From NCBI GenBank assembly GCA_036897095.1, contig JAYMSP010000084.1, positions 1 to 64,000 on the forward strand: DNA of 64,000 nt, in the 5' to 3' direction. Position numbers and translations under genes: made by a program. Under the pieces are notes generated by a model that did no database searches, was not told the DNA's origin, and worked only from the letters and a program-made list of their open reading frames with translations. The DNA is from Plantago elongata (taxonomy: Eukaryota; Streptophyta; Magnoliopsida; Lamiales; Plantaginaceae). Positions 13,448 to 25,402 of this stretch are shown piece by piece (position 1 is the first letter of the stretch; each line of letters begins with the position of its first letter).

Positions 13448-13544
13448 GGGATTGATTGTTAGTCGATTTGAATTGAAAAATACACATTCAAATAGTCTGT
13501 TTGAATGGATATTTTCCAATTCAAATCGCTTCCCAATCAGCCCC
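13448..13544. mobile_element. Short palindromic Tourist-like MITE, 97 bp
   Basis: The left arm GGGATTGATTG continues into CGATTTGAATTG. The complement of the right arm reads GGGGCTGATTGG and continues into CGATTTGAATTGG. The arms pair over about 45 bases each, so the element is almost all stem. It shares the GGGGCTGATTGG end with the MITE at 12536. The flanks CTA and TTA suggest a decayed 3-bp target duplication. Confidence 0.68.
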
Positions 13545-14906
13545 TTAACTTTTAAGAAGTAAGAACCACCCACATATAAGGAAAGCATATATTCCACAAA
13601 AGAATTGTCTATAACATATTGATGAGCTAGCAACCTATATTGATTTGTGTTGTTAAATACTTAAATAATTATCTAAAGAATAAGAAAGATCACATGCAGA
13701 ATATAAAGATTTGCACGCATGCATTTCAATTTCACGTCCAGGTAGTAGATTGAAAATGTTCACTTGAACAAGTTTCTTTTGAACATTACAAGATCCATTG
13801 GGTAACTTTGGAACAGCCCATATAACTTGAATGACATTCCTAGACTACCCGTCTAGGGTGGTTAAGATCGGAAAATTCGTCCCAGAATCCAGTTTGACAG
13901 TCAAATTATAAAAATTAAGAGTAATTGCAAGATCGAATCCCAACAAGGCATACATAATAGTATGCAGTGAGAAATTGGGATCCCATGTTCATAGGACTGA
14001 TAGGAGCCAATATCACGCTGTGTGCAAGGAATACGTGAAAACTGAAAACTATATTCATTTTGTTCTTAACGCATCTGTGACACATGTAAGTCCTGATGAA
14101 ATTTTACCAATAGCTATTTTACAAGGGAAAGTAGTCAAATTTTGGGTTTCAAGCAATAGAATAATCGAAATGGGTATCATATTTGGCGGACGCAGGCTAT
14201 GCGTTAACTATACTTATCTCCACGTAAACCCGGAGTGACCATACATGAACATCACACTATCCACAATGATAGCATGACAATGTAAGGCTACCGTATAGCA
14301 AGTGCAATCTCACACAGAGACAAACAAAGTGGTCCAAATTAACAGACAAACAAGGTCAATAATGTCAGGTTTTAGTTTCAGTTTAAGGTGAAGAATAATA
14401 GGCCGATGTGAATTGACAAAGAAGCTGAACAATTCATAGGTACGCCATATGCCGTCCTATCCACACAAGAATCCAGTTCAAACTGTATACGTTTCAATTT
14501 ACAAACATGAGCCAACTTGTCTAGTCGAACAATATCAACGAAAACGATGCTATCCACAGAAACTGGAAAGGAGACACTAGTTCAGATCCCGCTTGTCCTA
14601 ATGAGTCTGAACCTCTCTGTTTCGGATAAGGTGGGATAAGTATCCTACTGAACAAGCATAACAAGTACATGAAAGATTCAACTAGACCACACACCACAAG
14701 TACAACAGCCAACTCTAGCAATTTGAGGCAAGTTGTGAGTTGAATATCTCTAAAACAAATGGAGCAACGAGGACCAAGTATGAAGAAGCAGCTAGTTAAA
14801 CACGTGCAACAAAAAGAAGTGAGAAAATTTGGTGTGCCATAAAAATAACTTTAAATCAAAGGCAATAATTTGTAGCAGTTGGTAAATTGAAACGCAGAAT
14901 GCAAAA
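13545..14906. other. Interval downstream of HWS, no gene assigned
   Basis: The part next to 14907 is likely the HWS 3'UTR. An 87-codon plus-strand frame at 13975-14238 has more balanced composition than its surroundings and lies in a less AT-rich patch (about 13800-14260), which could be the remnant of an unrecognised element. I do not recognise any protein in it. Confidence 0.4.
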
Positions 14907-16121
14907 CTAAGGAGCTGTATCAAGTCTCGGTTCAAAGCAAAAACCAGTAAAAAGCTGGAGGGGAAATCTTTTCGTCACCGGGCATTTCTGAGACCACTTC
15001 CACAGCTTCTGACTGAAGTAAAAAATAAGAAGAGCAGGGGCACCAAAACTCTGGATGTATATAACGTCATCTGAACCGCTGCTAGCAAAAACATCATCGA
15101 GCTCACCAAAACCTTGAAAAAACTTGTGTGGCATTCGTGCTATCTCTTGCCACTCTCTCCCCTTCAAAAGCCAAATGCCAATCCCTTTGATGATATCCGG
15201 TCTGTCATGTTTCGCTATACCTCCAACCATTATAAGTTTTTCATTCAAATTCATCAAACGGCCGCAAGTAAGAGAACACGGCACAGTGATAAAACTCCTC
15301 ATCAGGAAACCATGGGGTGATCGGTTCCTGAGGTTGTACATGATAAGTCCTTGACGGTTGTCGGGCCCACCTCCACCGACTGAGTAAATCAGGAAATACA
15401 AAACCCCATTACAAATGATGCTTTCCTCCCCACCTCGCCTACCGGTCAAGACCTCTGAGAGAGTCGTTATCCATGTCATCCTCTCTGAATCATAGAGATG
15501 GATCGAGATATCCCATTGGAAAAAATTCTCGGGGACTTGCCTTGATTTCACAATTGAGATGGTGTAACAGTGAGACTTTTGGTCAACTGAGACTGCCAAA
15601 GCACTGAAATCAGAATTTGGGCCAGGAGGTTCCTTGAGCTCCTTGCGCCCTTTGGTTATTGGGTTACAAACATACAATTCCCTCTGTCTATATTTGTCCA
15701 TGAAACAAACCAAACCATATGATGAAGCAATGGCCCAATTGGACGTCTCGATGCACGGGAGGTCGATGCCGTACCATTTCCGGAGGATCGGGTCATAAGA
15801 ATAACCAACAGGCTCGTCAGTGCTCGTGAACATGAAGTACCAAGGCTTTTGAGATGAAAATTGAGAACTGTTCCATAAGAACCTTTTCGAAGAAACAATT
15901 TCGTGCCATCTTTTGCAAACACAGCCTGCCCTAAAAACGCTAGCAATGGGGAGGTAAGCGAATATCCGTTCCAACAGATCATCAGGCAGAATTAAATCCA
16001 TAGAGATGCCAGATTCTTCTTTGTCGGCTTCATCATTCAAATCTGAGAATGAATCAAACTCCACATTGTTCGTTCTGTAGTTATCAAAGCAATAACTGAT
16101 CCAGGAAGTTTCACCTTCCAT
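14907..16121 (-). CDS. HWS: F-box protein, HAWAIIAN SKIRT type
   Basis: An SCF ubiquitin-ligase F-box subunit. Arabidopsis HWS controls organ fusion, floral organ shedding and growth, and is linked to microRNA pathway activity. The single coding exon encodes 404 aa (Arabidopsis about 411). The ATG at 16121 gives MEGETSW, matching the family start; no in-frame ATG lies upstream. The F-box spans about residues 43-83 (LPDDLLERIFAYLPIASVFR, then CVCKRWHEIVSS). The rest is the family's kelch-like beta-propeller region, with hallmarks such as YDPILRKWYGIDLPCIETSN, NFFQWDISIHLYDSE, MVGGIAKHDRPDIIKGIGIW and the C-terminus CPVTKRFPLQLFTGFCFEPR. Neighbours are POB1 upstream in map order and a C2 gene further on, all on the minus strand. 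Intact. Confidence 0.95.
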   Translation of the reverse strand: MEGETSWISYCFDNYRTNNVEFDSFSDLNDEADKEESGISMDLILPDDLLERIFAYLPIASVFRAGCVCKRWHEIVSSKRFLWNSSQFSSQKPWYFMFTSTDEPVGYSYDPILRKWYGIDLPCIETSNWAIASSYGLVCFMDKYRQRELYVCNPITKGRKELKEPPGPNSDFSALAVSVDQKSHCYTISIVKSRQVPENFFQWDISIHLYDSERMTWITTLSEVLTGRRGGEESIICNGVLYFLIYSVGGGGPDNRQGLIMYNLRNRSPHGFLMRSFITVPCSLTCGRLMNLNEKLIMVGGIAKHDRPDIIKGIGIWLLKGREWQEIARMPHKFFQGFGELDDVFASSGSDDVIYIQSFGAPALLIFYFSQKLWKWSQKCPVTKRFPLQLFTGFCFEPRLDTAP

Positions 16122-16132
16122 GATTGATGAAT

Positions 16133-17415
16133 CTGAACAACATATAATAGAAATAGCCAATAAAATTACAACAAGAACGACAAAATCACAGTTCAGCACA
16201 ATCAAAACTCTTTGATTAAAAGAAATGCAGAATGAGATTTGAACGACATTGCATGTGAGAATGTTTTAGTTGAATTATTGTACGGCGCAGGACATACGAC
16301 TTATTCCATATCCCCAGAATCCACCAAACACAAAAGGCAAATTTGAATTAATGTAAGGAACACTACAACAGGAACGGCCAGATCAGAGTTAGGACATTTA
16401 GACCCAATGTATTTCACTCAATAGATACAATATGCCAGAAGGATATAGCACAACACTAACCGACAAGAAACTCTTTTACGCAAGCGAATTAGTTATCAAC
16501 GAAACGCATAGTTATGCCAGATTCACTCAACACAATACGTCCAATTTAGATCAATTCAATTTTATGAACCCGATTACCATATCACGAGATGTACAATTCT
16601 ATTGAAAAGAAAAAGAGAAAACATCTGCAACATACAGGAAAACAACAAATGAACCAACAGCGAAGCGCGTAACGACAAGAATAACATGATACATATAAAT
16701 GGATGTTCACATTACATCTTTATACCACTAGAGGGAAAAATGCAGAATGCTTACGCTCCTCCTCGATAGTACAGAATATAAGGACGAAAAAGCTGAGTGG
16801 AGAATGGTAGATAAAACGTATGCATCACATGTAGCCTTTAGCTGTGTATGATATGATAGTGAGAAAAAGACCAACAAACAACCACATGGTTGAGCATATG
16901 CCTCTTGGTGAACTTAAAAGCTAGTCGATTCGAACAGATCACACCTAAACAACTTATAGACCAATGAGGCAAAATGCAACCACTGGTTTCTTTTCATTCC
17001 CATAAAAGGCAAACAGCATTAAGAAGAAGAAAAAAGGACTTTTACCCTAAAGGCAATAGTAAACAGTTTTCAGTTTTCACCATACATACATATGCACATC
17101 AATGAGATTTGCATTAATGGATAAAGCAACCGTTTCTCAACTATCATTTATTCAAGCAAAGAGTAAAAAGTTAGAGAATTCTGCACCAAACCTAGAAAGT
17201 ATCTCGTATTTCTCATCTGAGAGGGAAAAAATAGTTAGGTGAAAGTGAAAATTCATGCCAGCCAAACACAAAATATATCCAACAACAATTTCATGAAAAT
17301 TGTAGCTCAAATAAGACAGATCCAGAAAAAAAAAATAAAGAAAATGCAGCTCCCAATAATATTTAGAAAAAAAGGGAAACTTTCTCCCTTAACAAGAAAC
17401 AAATCAAGATTGTAC
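16133..17415 (-). other. HWS: Predicted 5'UTR intron of HWS
   Basis: Twelve bases lie between the HWS ATG and a good acceptor (TTGTTCAG, intron end at 16133). A strong donor, CAAAG followed by GTACAATC, lies at 17415 on the minus strand. The 1.28 kb between them has no other gene. The intron is inferred from splice signals and from the lack of a plausible promoter next to the ATG. Confidence 0.55.
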
Positions 17416-17780
17416 CTTTGATGCAAAAATCCCACCACAACGCAAATGGGTTCCCAAATCCTGAATTTTGCAGAAGAACAGTCGATAAAAACCATAAGCA
17501 AGGCAAGAGTTCACAAAAAGAAAAAAAGAAAAAAACACAGGGAGAGAGAGAGATGTATGGAAATGAAATGAGGTGCTAAATCAAGGCATATTTGAAGATT
17601 GGGTTGTTCTTCTCCAGATTTAGCAAACACTACATCTGAAGCAAGCAATGTTACATATGGATAGAGAAGAAGAAGAAGGAAGTATATGTGCTTTTGCACC
17701 TTTTAATGTTGGAGAAGAAGAGGAAGAATAGAAGGTGATGTAAACGGGCAAGGAAGAGAGAGTTTTTAATAAGCGTTTTG
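17416..17780 (-). promoter_or_regulatory. HWS: Likely HWS leader exon and core promoter region
   Basis: On the minus strand the region upstream of the predicted donor is pyrimidine-rich (CT runs around 17510-17560 and 17670-17760), as is common in dicot 5' leaders. The transcription start is not fixed. Confidence 0.4.
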
Positions 17781-20040
17781 GATTTGCTGATATTGACAAA
17801 GGTGGAGTTGAGTGTGAAACAAAGTTTGAGAGGTGTTTTTCTCAAGAAATATGATGATATATTATGGGGTATTAATGGACAAGTTTGGAGAAAGAGAAAA
17901 GGGAAAAACAATGAAAATAAAGGGATCTCCTTCTTCTTCACCTCTTCTTCTTCTTATTGTTATTGTTGTTTTTGCCCACAATCACCTAATGCTGTCTTAC
18001 TCATCAAGACTCACGATTTCCACATTTCAACTCAAACCCCAATTGTCCTTCCTATTTCTATTTCCAACCCTCACTCATCTCCACAAAACTCACTAGTCAC
18101 TACTATTTTTGTGATTTAAGGATGATATTGGTAATTTCGGAGTATTTCCAGTCGAAGTAATTTAGCACAATGTTCTTACAATAATATAGAAAAATCACAT
18201 TGAAATAGTACTCGATATAAGTCATTTTTCAAAATATGGAACCTTCAAAATTTAATACATATCAATATAACCAATTTTGCTTGAATACATATCATTTTGT
18301 ACTTGTACATCTAAATAAATTACGAGTGAATAGTGATCAATACATGAATCTCAATAATGATAAACTGTATATAAAATTTGATTTAGGGATAGCTACCGTA
18401 AATTTGAAGACTTGTCTGGTAGTGGTATATGTTGACACATGTCCACCAAAATTATGAATGTAGTATGCGTGTGCCGCATACACGCCTTAAATGACATGAG
18501 GTGGGCATTTCTTATGCCATATTTTACCAAGTGTCTTGAGGGAGCTTTCGAGCAATCGTTATGCTCCTCGGACCCTTTAGGTCATCTAAGAACAACCAAC
18601 GATATATAGAGCTCTTGCGCACATGAAATGTTATGTGCTTCTTCTATCCTTTCGAAGTCTTGTGGATAATTGCATGTCATGCACATCATATATGTACGAG
18701 ATGTGCTCAAGTGAGTTACACTTAAATACTTAATTACAATTTTAACATTACCCCGTTTGAAAACTATGATCTATGTATTGAGTAATACTCAATCCATCGA
18801 CCACTCGGGGAAGGTCGAATTGCTTAGTAGGCTTTCAAGTACAGGGGTGAAGTCATAATTTATGTCCACCCCATGCTTTAATTTATATAATTTAAAATTA
18901 AAAAAATGTTTTAAAATTCAAAATTATAGATGTAAAATATATTACATTTATAGTGAACACTCTTTTTTCCAAGTACTATAAAAGTTAAATTTAAAAATCA
19001 TTATTTTATTATATATTATTTACAAATTAAGCGATTTAACTATTTATACTAAAAGATTATTTATAATTAGATAAAAAGTGTATAAATGTTATAGTTTCTT
19101 TTACAAGGATAATGAATACAACTACTCCAAGTGTATTTGTATGTATGTGCTATTAGAAAAATAGACCGTGTTAATCATTGAATATTTAATTTATGACATA
19201 TATGAACGAAAAATTTGAAACCGACCCCGTACCGAGCTCGGGGTGGTAGCGTGGCTTTACGGTATCAGATCCTCTCATTAGATATGTACGTTTGATAAAA
19301 CCATCGATTCATTCGTAGTTCACCTCCATTTTTTTTTTAATATGTTAAGGTGGGACTTATTCTTAATTTTTTTTATCACTTATCGACCTCTAGAGACCGT
19401 TTAGTTTGGGGTGTTTTCAAGTGGTATTTAGAAAACACCTCCTAAAATATCATGTTTGGTTGCAAAATTTTAAAATTCTAAAGCATGTTAAAATTCAAAC
19501 TCTCCAAATACCATAAATTTATGGCCCGTACAATTTGTTCTTCGAAAAACCTTTTAGAATAACCCATTTAGAGTGGGTTATTATGATATAGTATTTAGTT
19601 TGAAAATGCATATTTTATACAATTACATCTTTATCAATTAAACTCAAAAGAATGTTTACATTGCGCTTCATAAGTTTCTCCATCGACTTTGTTGAAGGTT
19701 TATGATGTTTTTATTCTGTTCAATTTGTAAGCTTAGTTGTTGTTCCTACCATTATTTATTTCATTATTATTGAAACGAAATGAATGTTTATAATATCATT
19801 CACCAGTGGATTGGTATTAGTTGATTTTACCATTCCCTTGATTCTTGTAGAGAATCATGGTAGAGAACACATTTGCATGTATCGATAATCGATCCATTTT
19901 GATTTAAAAACATAGGAACTCCTTTTACTTAACAACAATGGCTTTTCTGATCACCATATTTTCAGTTAACAACAAGAATTGAGGCCCCAACAAAAGGATA
20001 TTATTGTATATTACCTTCAGAGAATCTGAAATTATTTATA
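17781..20040. other. Intergenic; possible degraded transposon remains
   Basis: No gene. Frames of 73-113 codons at 17778-18119 and 18236-18457 are low-complexity. From about 19390 the sequence (TTTGGTTGCAAAATTTT, CAAATACCATAAATTTAT) shares blocks with 20330-20440, so a decayed element of about 1 kb may surround the Stowaway MITE at 20041. Confidence 0.4.
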
Positions 20041-20283
20041 CCTCCCGTCCCAAATGGTATGTGCCATTTTAATTATTCGCGAACAACGTTAAACTTCTAT
20101 CTTAATTTACTCATATATAATATTTTTAATAAATTAAAAAATATATATACATAATAAAAATTTAACATGTAATTTTTAATAATATAACTTTTTCTTTACT
20201 AATATTATATGAGTTATTCGTGTATGAAATTTAAAAATATTAACTAAAAAAGTCAAAATAGTACATTCAATTTGAAATGGAGG
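20041..20283. mobile_element. Stowaway-type MITE, 243 bp
   Basis: The ends are CCTCCCGTCCCAAATGG and the complement of the right end, CCTCCATTTCAAATTG. They are flanked by TA on each side (20039-20040 and 20284-20285). CTCCCTCCGTCCC-like ends with TA target sites are typical of Stowaway MITEs (Tc1/mariner). The core is AT-rich and non-coding. Confidence 0.85.
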
Positions 20284-22307
20284 TAGTATTTTGTAGGAGT
20301 ATTAAATAGGGTATTTGATATTCAACAATTTTTGTAAAATTTTGAAATAATACCAAACATGCATATCCAAATCCCACTTTAATTATCTTATCTTTTTTCG
20401 AACTCAAATACCATAAATTTATTAATAACAAATCACCTTTTCAAATAAAATGAACTCTTAATGTTTTTGAATGTACTTATATTACACACAAGTCCCCTAC
20501 CCCCCCCCCCCCTCCCAATTATTGTTCTTCGATCTTTTACGAAAGATCTGAAATTATTCAACTCTATATCTAACAATAAAAAATACATCACTATATTATA
20601 TTCGGATAAATATCCAAAATATGTGTGTACTGTTCAATTGTATTGAGAACCAAAAGTAAACATGAGGAAATACCAATGCGACTAGGCTCTACTACCACCT
20701 TGGTACATGCAAATCTGAAGATTTTATTTATACGTACTTAATATTCTTTTTGGGGTCAATTTATAAGTGTTAGTAAAAGGCATGTCGTCCAATAAACTTG
20801 CTTTACCTAACCTCTTGTCTATTTCATACTTTCTGTTGAAGGATTTTTCCAGCTTGAAGCCTTTAATTTTCTCCTTTTTTCCCATTAGTATATTGGAGGG
20901 TTGATTATGGCGTCCCTTCCAAAATTCAAACGTATTGTGATCCCAGTAAGAAATTAGGGCTGCATGTACATTATACTAGTTGAGATGAAGATAATACAAG
21001 TTGACTAGTTGTACATAAATGGATAATTAGGGACAATTTTTCATCCCAAAATTATTGTGAAAGTTACCATTTCCTTCAAAACTATAGTTGACTTTCATAA
21101 AATCTTGTTAAGAATTGAATCTACCCTATAGTAGTCATTTGAATCAAATGAAAATGTAGCAAAACAAAGTGAAAAAATGTGTAATTTAGTGAAACTAACA
21201 TTTTTCACTATTTATTACTACGTGTGAATTAATTTTCAAATTTACTATTTGCATATATGAAGTTCTATGGCACAACGACACCACACTGACACCTAAAAAC
21301 CGAATATGCATTAAGTTTGAACGTAAGTGTCGTTGTTTATTTTATGTCTATGCTACATTATTGATTGTACTAGTACAGTGGTACCATATTTGTACTGTAA
21401 TGGATAATGATAACTTGAGAAATTATGTAAAAGATAGGATTACAACTTTATACATAACCTGATAATAGCCTTAATTACGCTTGCAGTTTCACTTTCCACT
21501 GCAAAACCAAAAATAAATATTACCTTCCGCAGTGCCTATATACTATATAGCCTCCTGCCGAAGCAACACATTAACTCAGAAACTGTGTGATTATATTTCT
21601 TACACGTCAACGAACCAAACATTTAAGTTTGACAATTCATTGTGTTATACTACATATGCATTAATTAGTTCGTTAGGTTGAAATTAAAATCCAGCTATTA
21701 CCAATAATGCAGTTACTTCCAAAACCGGACGAAAATTTCGGGACTAATTGGTATAGAATTTGAATGGTCTTCTTCAATTAAAATTGAATCTTTTATATAT
21801 AAAATATTCATTTTGAGTGTAAAAATGGATGCTTCAGCGATATAACAAACGGACCTTAATAATATATTAGAATTCCAGCCAAGTACTATACAATGTACGA
21901 GCATGACTGCATGAGAGGTGTTCAAGCAACGAAAAACATCACAAAGACTATTGTAACGTCTAATATGCGACAAATTTCTTGTTACTAGGAGACTTGCTCT
22001 CCAGTCGGATAGAATTACATTTCATATAAAAGTTCTAGCTTTTAGACTATTGTAGAATCTTATCATATATATTAATACATCAATACTTTTCGCACTCGTG
22101 GTCGATTTCAATTTCTTTAAGGAGTCTATTCGAGTAAAAATTTAATATGGAATGAAGATTATTTATGTGGAGATTCGAATTTAGGTGGGACGTCGAATAC
22201 CATGATAGAAATACATCTCATCTAAAAATTCGAACTTGTAAAAAGTGATGAAATCTTGTCATATATATAATATTAATACGCCAACACATCCTATCATGCA
22301 TTATCAC
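20284..22307. other. Intergenic, nothing firm
   Basis: No recognisable gene. It contains a pure C run near 20500-20512 and scattered frames of at most 86 codons with no family resemblance. Confidence 0.45.
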
Positions 22308-23535
22308 AGTGCATGGATCGGATCAAATCCGATCCGAAAATTACATATTTGCTAAATTCGACCCGAAGTTTTGGATCGGCTTCGGATAAAAAAAAATCCG
22401 AAATGTTGAAAATTGTTCAATCTCAAATTGCGTTTTATGCTTTATGTAGGGGAAATTTTTTAAAATATACTGTATAGTGAGACACGTCCATTTTATATAC
22501 TGCATAATGACTATGTATTTTTTATATATCTTACAATGACTACTTATTTAGAATATATACTCCGATCATTTTTTTCTTCGATTTTATGATTAATTACCCA
22601 CACATGAGGTATTTCACGCGCTCGACACAATTACTTTGTATTTTTTGAATTTCACTTTCTTTTTTTAATTTCTCTTCTAAAATAATTTTCATGATTGAAC
22701 CACGATATGAAATGTGTCAAGCGCTTGAGATACTTTCGACACTTAGGCACTTCCGACGTGTGAATTACCCCCGGCACATGTAATAAATCATCAAATCGGA
22801 GGAAAAATAATCGGGATATTACTTCTGGACAAATAACCATTGTGCGATATAAAAAAATACATAGTCGTAGTATATATAAAATGAATATGTCCGACCGAAA
22901 TATTTTAAAATATTTTCCGTCTTATGTACTGGAAAACATTATTCTTACAACAAAGCTAACCATCTAAATTAATAAAACAACAAAACAAACAGTAGAAAAG
23001 AGGTTTTGGAGACAACTCCGGCCCATTTCACCGGAAATCTTCACTGCAAAAGAAAGAATCTTCACTAAATCAAGAAACACAAAGGAACACGGTGGATCTC
23101 GAGTCTTGGCAGTCGAGTATTGACATCATCTTCATATTACCCATCTAAATCACCATCAGCCCATCACTACTATTTTCATCAGAGTTGGAGGATGTGTGTC
23201 AGTGAGTGAGTGTGTGTGAACGTGAATGAGAAGGAAGGGTATTTGCCCAATTGGAGAAGGTAGGGACTATTTTGTTTGAAGTAGGCTGTAGGCGTGAATG
23301 ATTATGATTAGGGTTTGGGCGTGTTTGTTTTATTTTTAGGGTCAAGGGTAAGTAATAGATAATTTTATTTTATTTTTAATTTTCGGATTAATCCAAAAAT
23401 TTGCGGATCAAATCGGATTCAATTCGAATTTTTTGTACTGGGAAAAGTGTTGATTCGAAAATCAATCTGAAGACACCGAATCGAACTAGTTTGAATTTGT
23501 TTTTTGAATTTTCGAATTCGAACTAAATACACACC
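22308..23535. mobile_element. Candidate hAT-like element carrying a nested MITE
   Basis: The left part, from CAGTGCATGGATCGGAT, and the complement of the right part, from CAGGGTGTGTATTTAG, are both rich in GGATCGGAT/CGAATTCGAA motifs. Related blocks (GATCAAATCCGAT at the left, GATCAAATCGGATT at the right) lie inside each end. CAGGG-TG-GCATGGATCGG ends recall plant hAT MITEs. The MITE at 22449-22921 sits inside. Target duplications could not be aligned, so the boundaries and superfamily are tentative. Confidence 0.4.
22449..22921 (+). mobile_element. Inverted-repeat MITE, 473 bp, copy A
   Basis: The left end GGGGAAATTTTTTAAAATAT and the complement of the right end, GACGGAAAATATTTTAAAAT, match. 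The similarity continues inward for about 100 bases (CATTTTATATA; ACTACTTAT/GGTTATTTGTCCAGAAGT on the far side). The flanks carry an exact 7-bp TTATGTA (22442-22448 and 22922-22928), extendable to 8-9 bp with a mismatch. It is non-coding. An inverted relative lies at 24933-25402. Confidence 0.8.
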
Positions 23536-24932
23536 CTGTGATATTAACACATTAAGTTTGACATTCATTTTGTCCATCAATTCATGACCTTTCAGCGGCT
23601 TAGATAGCCTTTTTTCGGTGGCTTATGTTAACACAGACGACATAATCACGGTTATCAAATTTTTGCTTAAAAGCGACAAGCATGTTAGGTTTGATAAGTA
23701 ATCTTGGCATATTCATTCAATTTCTATCGAAAATCAAAGACCAAAGAATTATTCCTTATCACAATCAACATACAATCGAGAGTTGTCATAACAATGGATT
23801 AGCTACTTACTGTATATATCTTGCATTTTTTGTTCCTTGTGAATATCTCAATTCTCAAACAAGTCTATTTGCTGGAACTTATCCACATTTTTCGTCATTT
23901 CAATCACGACATGTAAGTAAATTTAAAAGGATACATATTTAACATATTATTATTATTATTATTTGATCTCGTCTAAATTAATCTATGCATAAATAATTAA
24001 TTAAAGCCTCTTGTATCATAGCATAATTTTCATCTCTTTAAAAGTTCGAATAATTGTAACCATCATAATTCCGTCCAAGTTTGATATCTTTTGTAATTAT
24101 TAATTTGGTAGCTGTGTGATGAATTTATGACTCAATGCAAGTCCAACAAACTGAAGATTATTCCACCGGATTCAACTTAGTTTAGAATATAAGTTGCCCG
24201 TGAATCCCAATAACCAATTGGCTTAGTTGTAAGCTTTGCTGCAATTAGTTGTTGTGATTAAATAAAACGACTAAGACAAATGTGACAACATATGAACGAT
24301 CAAGAAAACAGATAAACAGATGATACTTTGTCAAGTGTCAAGTGTCAGGTATATATCTCCAAATATGTTTGATGTAGAATAATTAAGGTGTCGTTGTCAA
24401 GAATGAGACGTGACAAGAACATATAGTATATAATTAGTAATTGCTTAATTATATTATATGGCTGCCTAGTTAATCACCATCATCAACTACTAATTGTCAG
24501 CAATGCACCAATGATTTAGATGAAATCAGAGGTTAGTGTATGTTTTATATGTTGATCATGACATATATAATCCCGCACCCTCATCCAAATGCTTAATTAC
24601 TAATCAAATTTACAATATTGTAATTAGTCGTGACATATATTATAGTATAGGTACCCAATGTTACTATTACTATTTTATAATCTTAATAATATGAAAATTA
24701 ACTATAAAAAATATAAATTAAAAAATATAAATTTATATTAAAATAATTAATCTTAATTCACGAGCTTTGTCGAGTCGACCGGACTTGACTTGTACATATA
24801 TGAGCATACGTTAAGCTCGATCTTGTTACCTAACATTTCCAGTCGAGACGGAGGAATTGTTATCTTAAAAGAAGTTTTAATTAATAATTACAATAAATGC
24901 ATTTATTTATTGTTCAATGTATCAATATCATG
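23536..24932. other. Intergenic with an (ATT)n microsatellite
   Basis: An (ATT)7 tract lies at about 23944-23964. Nothing else recognised; the 86-codon frame at 23682-23942 has no family resemblance. Confidence 0.45.
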
Positions 24933-25402
24933 CGGAAAAATATTTTGTAGTATACCGTAGAGCAAGACACATTCATTTTATATACTACACAATAACCGTG
25001 TATTTTTTGTATACTGCACAATGACTACTTGTCCAGAAGTTATATATTCCGATCATTTTTTGTACCGATTTATTACACGTGCCGAAAGTATTTCACACGT
25101 CGGAAGTGGCTCAAGCGTCGAAGTATCTCAAGCGCTTGACACATGTCATATTGTGATTCAATCTTGAAAATTATTTTAAAAATAAAATAAAAAAGAAAGA
25201 GAAATTGAAAAAATACAAAATTATTGTGTCGAGCGTGTGAGATACCACATGCACATATAATAAATCATCAAATTGAAATAAAAATGTGACCGGAGTATAT
25301 CTTTTAAATAAATAGTCACTATAAAATATAAAAATATATATAATTATTATACATTATATAAAGTGGATATGTCCTATGGATATTTTAAAATTTTTCTCCA
25401 CG
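24933..25402 (-). mobile_element. Inverted-repeat MITE, 470 bp, copy B (opposite orientation to copy A)
   Basis: The ends are CGGAAAAATATTTTG and the complement of the right end, CGTGGAGAAAAATTTTAAAA. Internally ACTACTTGTCCAGAAGT and GTATCTCAAGCGCTTGACAC occur as reverse complements of sequence in copy A (22449-22921), so the two copies are inverted relative to each other. The central AT-rich segment (25160-25210) also matches the complement of copy A. The target duplication is not clear. Confidence 0.78.

Noticed and set aside
13975-14238. 87-codon frame in a less AT-rich patch
   Set aside because: No recognisable domain or splice partners. Kept only as a note in the intergenic entry.
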